Source of the DNA: Flavobacterium aquaticum | Lineage (GTDB): Bacteria; Bacteroidota; Bacteroidia; Flavobacteriales; Flavobacteriaceae | Length of the DNA stretch: 64,000 nucleotides | Assembly: GCF_003259835.1 (NCBI RefSeq) | Contig: NZ_QLMI01000003.1 | Span: 124,001-188,000, forward strand | Direction: 5' to 3' | In this document: piece after piece, positions 62,548 through 64,000 of the stretch | Position numbering within the stretch: position 1 is the first letter of the stretch | Layout of the letters: each line of letters begins with the position of its first letter | Made by a program: the position numbers and the translations under genes | Notes under the pieces: generated by a model | The model's database searches: none | What the model saw: only the letters and a program-made list of their open reading frames with translations | Told to the model about the DNA's origin: nothing

Positions 62548-62580
62548 AACATAATGTATATAAAAACCATACCTTTTGTT
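62548..62580. promoter_or_regulatory. 33-bp quasi-palindrome, copy iii (GLPGLI gene 3)
   Basis: Arms AACATAATGTAT and ATACCTTTTGTT flank the centre ATAAAAACC, identical to that of copy ii. It is 80 bases before the GLPGLI 3 start and 9 bases from the end of the OmpA gene. Confidence 0.6.
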
Positions 62581-62589
62581 AAAACGAGA

Positions 62590-63441
62590 TTACTTCTTCG
62601 GTTCCACTGGAACCACTTCATTTTTAGTAATCAAAAGCTCTACTCTTCGGTCTAAAGTGCTCCCTTTTTTTAAGGATTGTGTATTGCCGTAGCCTTTAAA
62701 CGTCATGCGTGTTTTGCTGATGCGTTTCATCAAAAAATAATTGTACACTCTTTTGGCACGATTGACAGATAATTCGCGTTTTTTGGTGTCGCGGTCAATG
62801 GCTTCTTTTTGGAAAGTTGGTGTACAACAAACGTGTCCTTGAATTTCGAAGTGAATGTTTTTGTATTTGTGTAATTCTAAGGCAATTCGGTCTAATTCTT
62901 TTTTTCCTTTGTATGATAATTGGCTACTTCCTCTTTCAAACAAAACGTGGTCGAGATAAATTCTGTCGCCTACAATTCGGTCTTTTTTGATAGAACTATA
63001 AACACCAGGAATTTTTAAATCTTCAATTACAATGGGTTTGAAATTTACCACTACGTCCACTCTTCGGTTTTTAGAACGCGCTTCTGGAACATTGGTTTGC
63101 ATATCTTCATCAAGCATGATTCTGCCTTTTCCTTCAAGTGTAATGATGATTTTACTTTTAATTCCTTTTTCAATTAGTTTATCTTTAACAGTATTGGCTC
63201 TATTGGTAGACAAAGTGTAATTGTAAGCATCTTTTCCTCTATCATCACAATAGCCAAAAATTTGAATTGATTCAATGCGCGAAGTGTCTATTTTACTAAC
63301 GAAGGCTACTACAGCATTAGCTTGTTCTTCTTTTAAATTGTATTTGTCAAATTCGAAGAATATCGAGTGTACCTCTTCCTCCTCTTGAGCAAATGAAACT
63401 ACTGAAAAAAGCAAAAATAGTATAGAAAATAAACGTGTCAT
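62590..63441 (-). CDS. OmpA-family protein with two OmpA-C domains
   Basis: 283 residues with signal peptide to about 18 (FSVVSFAQ). It holds two tandem OmpA-like peptidoglycan-binding domains: the first (about 24-135, IFFEFDKYNLKEEQA, IQIFGYCDD, NRRVDVVVNF) and the second (about 165-275, VLFERGSSQLSYKGKK, FEIQGHVCCTP, RRVELLITK). There is no barrel part, so it likely ties peptidoglycan to another envelope protein. The stop is 1 base after the start of the S41-family gene, implying one operon. Confidence 0.88.
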   Translation of the reverse strand: MTRLFSILFLLFSVVSFAQEEEEVHSIFFEFDKYNLKEEQANAVVAFVSKIDTSRIESIQIFGYCDDRGKDAYNYTLSTNRANTVKDKLIEKGIKSKIIITLEGKGRIMLDEDMQTNVPEARSKNRRVDVVVNFKPIVIEDLKIPGVYSSIKKDRIVGDRIYLDHVLFERGSSQLSYKGKKELDRIALELHKYKNIHFEIQGHVCCTPTFQKEAIDRDTKKRELSVNRAKRVYNYFLMKRISKTRMTFKGYGNTQSLKKGSTLDRRVELLITKNEVVPVEPKK

Positions 63442-63442
63442 C

Positions 63443-64000
63443 TTATTTTTTTAATATCGATTTGTATTGCGTTTGATTGTTTAGTAAGGTGATAGCTTTT
63501 TCAATTTCAACATTTTCTTTGGTATAAAATTGATACAAACCTTCACGATATTGGTAACGCGTAATTAATTCTTCTTGAATTAGTTTCTTAATTTGGTTTT
63601 TGTTTTTATCTAATTCTAATTCTTGATTTCTTTCTATGGCCAACTCTAATTGTTTGTATTCCGCAGCAATTTGTGCATCCATTTTCTCTTTTTTAGCCGT
63701 TTCTAAAACATTTTTCAGTGCTTTATTAGTCTCGGTGTCTAAAGTGATTTTCTCTTGTTTTAAAAACGCTTTAAACGCGGTGTAATCCGCATCAGAAATT
63801 GATGGAATTCCTGTTAGAGATGGGTTTTTATAATACCATTGCGTTGCAAAGTTGAAAATAGCATCACTTTTAACAACAGCATCAGTAATAGTTGCCGTTT
63901 TGGTTTCTTCGATTTCTATATCTGGTAAAACACCACCACCATCATAAACTGTTCTTCCTGCTTTGGTTTTGAAAGCAGTAAATTCGGTCTGATTTTTCTT
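63443..64000 (-). CDS. S41 family C-terminal-processing peptidase, C-terminal part (partial)
   Basis: The frame continues to the right window edge; 185 residues of the C-terminal end are visible. FKTKAGRTVYDGGGVLPDIEIE is the well-conserved S41 end-of-domain signature (GR.VY.GGG..PD), after which comes a charged helical tail (LELAIERNQELELDK). The catalytic Ser-Lys is outside the window. An internal Met at 63682 could suggest a shorter gene, but the reading frame upstream is open and family-like. It is operon-linked to the OmpA-family gene (1-base spacing). Confidence 0.85.
   Translation of the reverse strand, partial: KKNQTEFTAFKTKAGRTVYDGGGVLPDIEIEETKTATITDAVVKSDAIFNFATQWYYKNPSLTGIPSISDADYTAFKAFLKQEKITLDTETNKALKNVLETAKKEKMDAQIAAEYKQLELAIERNQELELDKNKNQIKKLIQEELITRYQYREGLYQFYTKENVEIEKAITLLNNQTQYKSILKK

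Noticed and set aside
60931..62580. Invertible (phase-variable) promoter switch
   Set aside because: The flipped centre between copies ii and iii is explained by palindromic half-sites; there is no recombinase gene or long inverted repeat around a promoter.

Overview
This is a chromosomal segment of a low-GC member of the Bacteroidota, almost certainly Flavobacteriaceae and most like Flavobacterium. The lineage is indicated by GLPGLI proteins, a GldM-like protein of the type IX secretion/gliding family, DUF4175, DUF4837 and DUF6909 family proteins, head-GIN lipoproteins, CarboxypepD-type outer-membrane proteins, and promoters of the flavobacterial TTG / TAnnTTTG type. No prophage, insertion sequence with a transposase, or CRISPR array was seen.

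Layout. 1-4331 (+): end of a surface-polysaccharide cluster (membrane protein tail, two family-4 glycosyltransferases, an O-antigen ligase/polymerase-like protein), with a lipoprotein gene on the other strand. 4312-10593 (-): chain-length determinant, rfbB, rfbA, rfbC, rfbD (dTDP-L-rhamnose), a PagL-like barrel and a head-GIN lipoprotein. 10600-16403 (-): DUF6909 protein, two tandem CarboxypepD-reg proteins, a GH3-family protein and an M23-like protein that has lost metal ligands. 16534-21220: tatA, tex, nnrD, rpiB and small genes. 21221-21760: a gene-free AT-rich stretch with DnaA-box-like 9-mers, proposed as an oriC candidate. 21761-31378: DUF2007 pair, rnr, head-GIN protein, LysE-type exporter, a GldM-like gene cut by a stop codon, tRNA-Cys, an LTA-synthase-like membrane phosphatase/transferase, folB, glnS. 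31838-42850: SPFH protein, small barrel, gltX, DUF4175, ybeY, mnmG, a methyltransferase and an OmpH-like lipoprotein; three clear parS sites lie at 39.1-41.1 kb. 42927-51750: helicase, a TetR-controlled TolC/HlyD/MacB-type efflux operon with a palindromic operator, DoxX protein, holB. 51908-56186: pgk, a LysM lytic transglycosylase with a one-base frameshift, DUF4837 lipoprotein, GNAT acetyltransferase. 56405-64000 (-): a GLPGLI locus (TonB-receptor-like protein, three GLPGLI proteins, a small secreted protein, an orphan LuxR-type response regulator), an OmpA-family protein and the end of an S41 peptidase.

Most interesting points. (1) The GLPGLI locus carries three copies of a 33-bp quasi-palindrome, one upstream of the response-regulator gene and one upstream of each of two target units; at the two targets it sits 16-17 bp above a matching promoter. 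This looks like a small self-contained regulon for proteins of unknown function. (2) The parS cluster and the DnaA-box-like region suggest that the window lies in the chromosomal origin domain. (3) Several dispersed hairpin repeats are present, and two of them appear inside reading frames (gltX and rfbD). (4) Two genes carry apparently inactivating lesions, and two enzyme-like proteins lack canonical catalytic residues.
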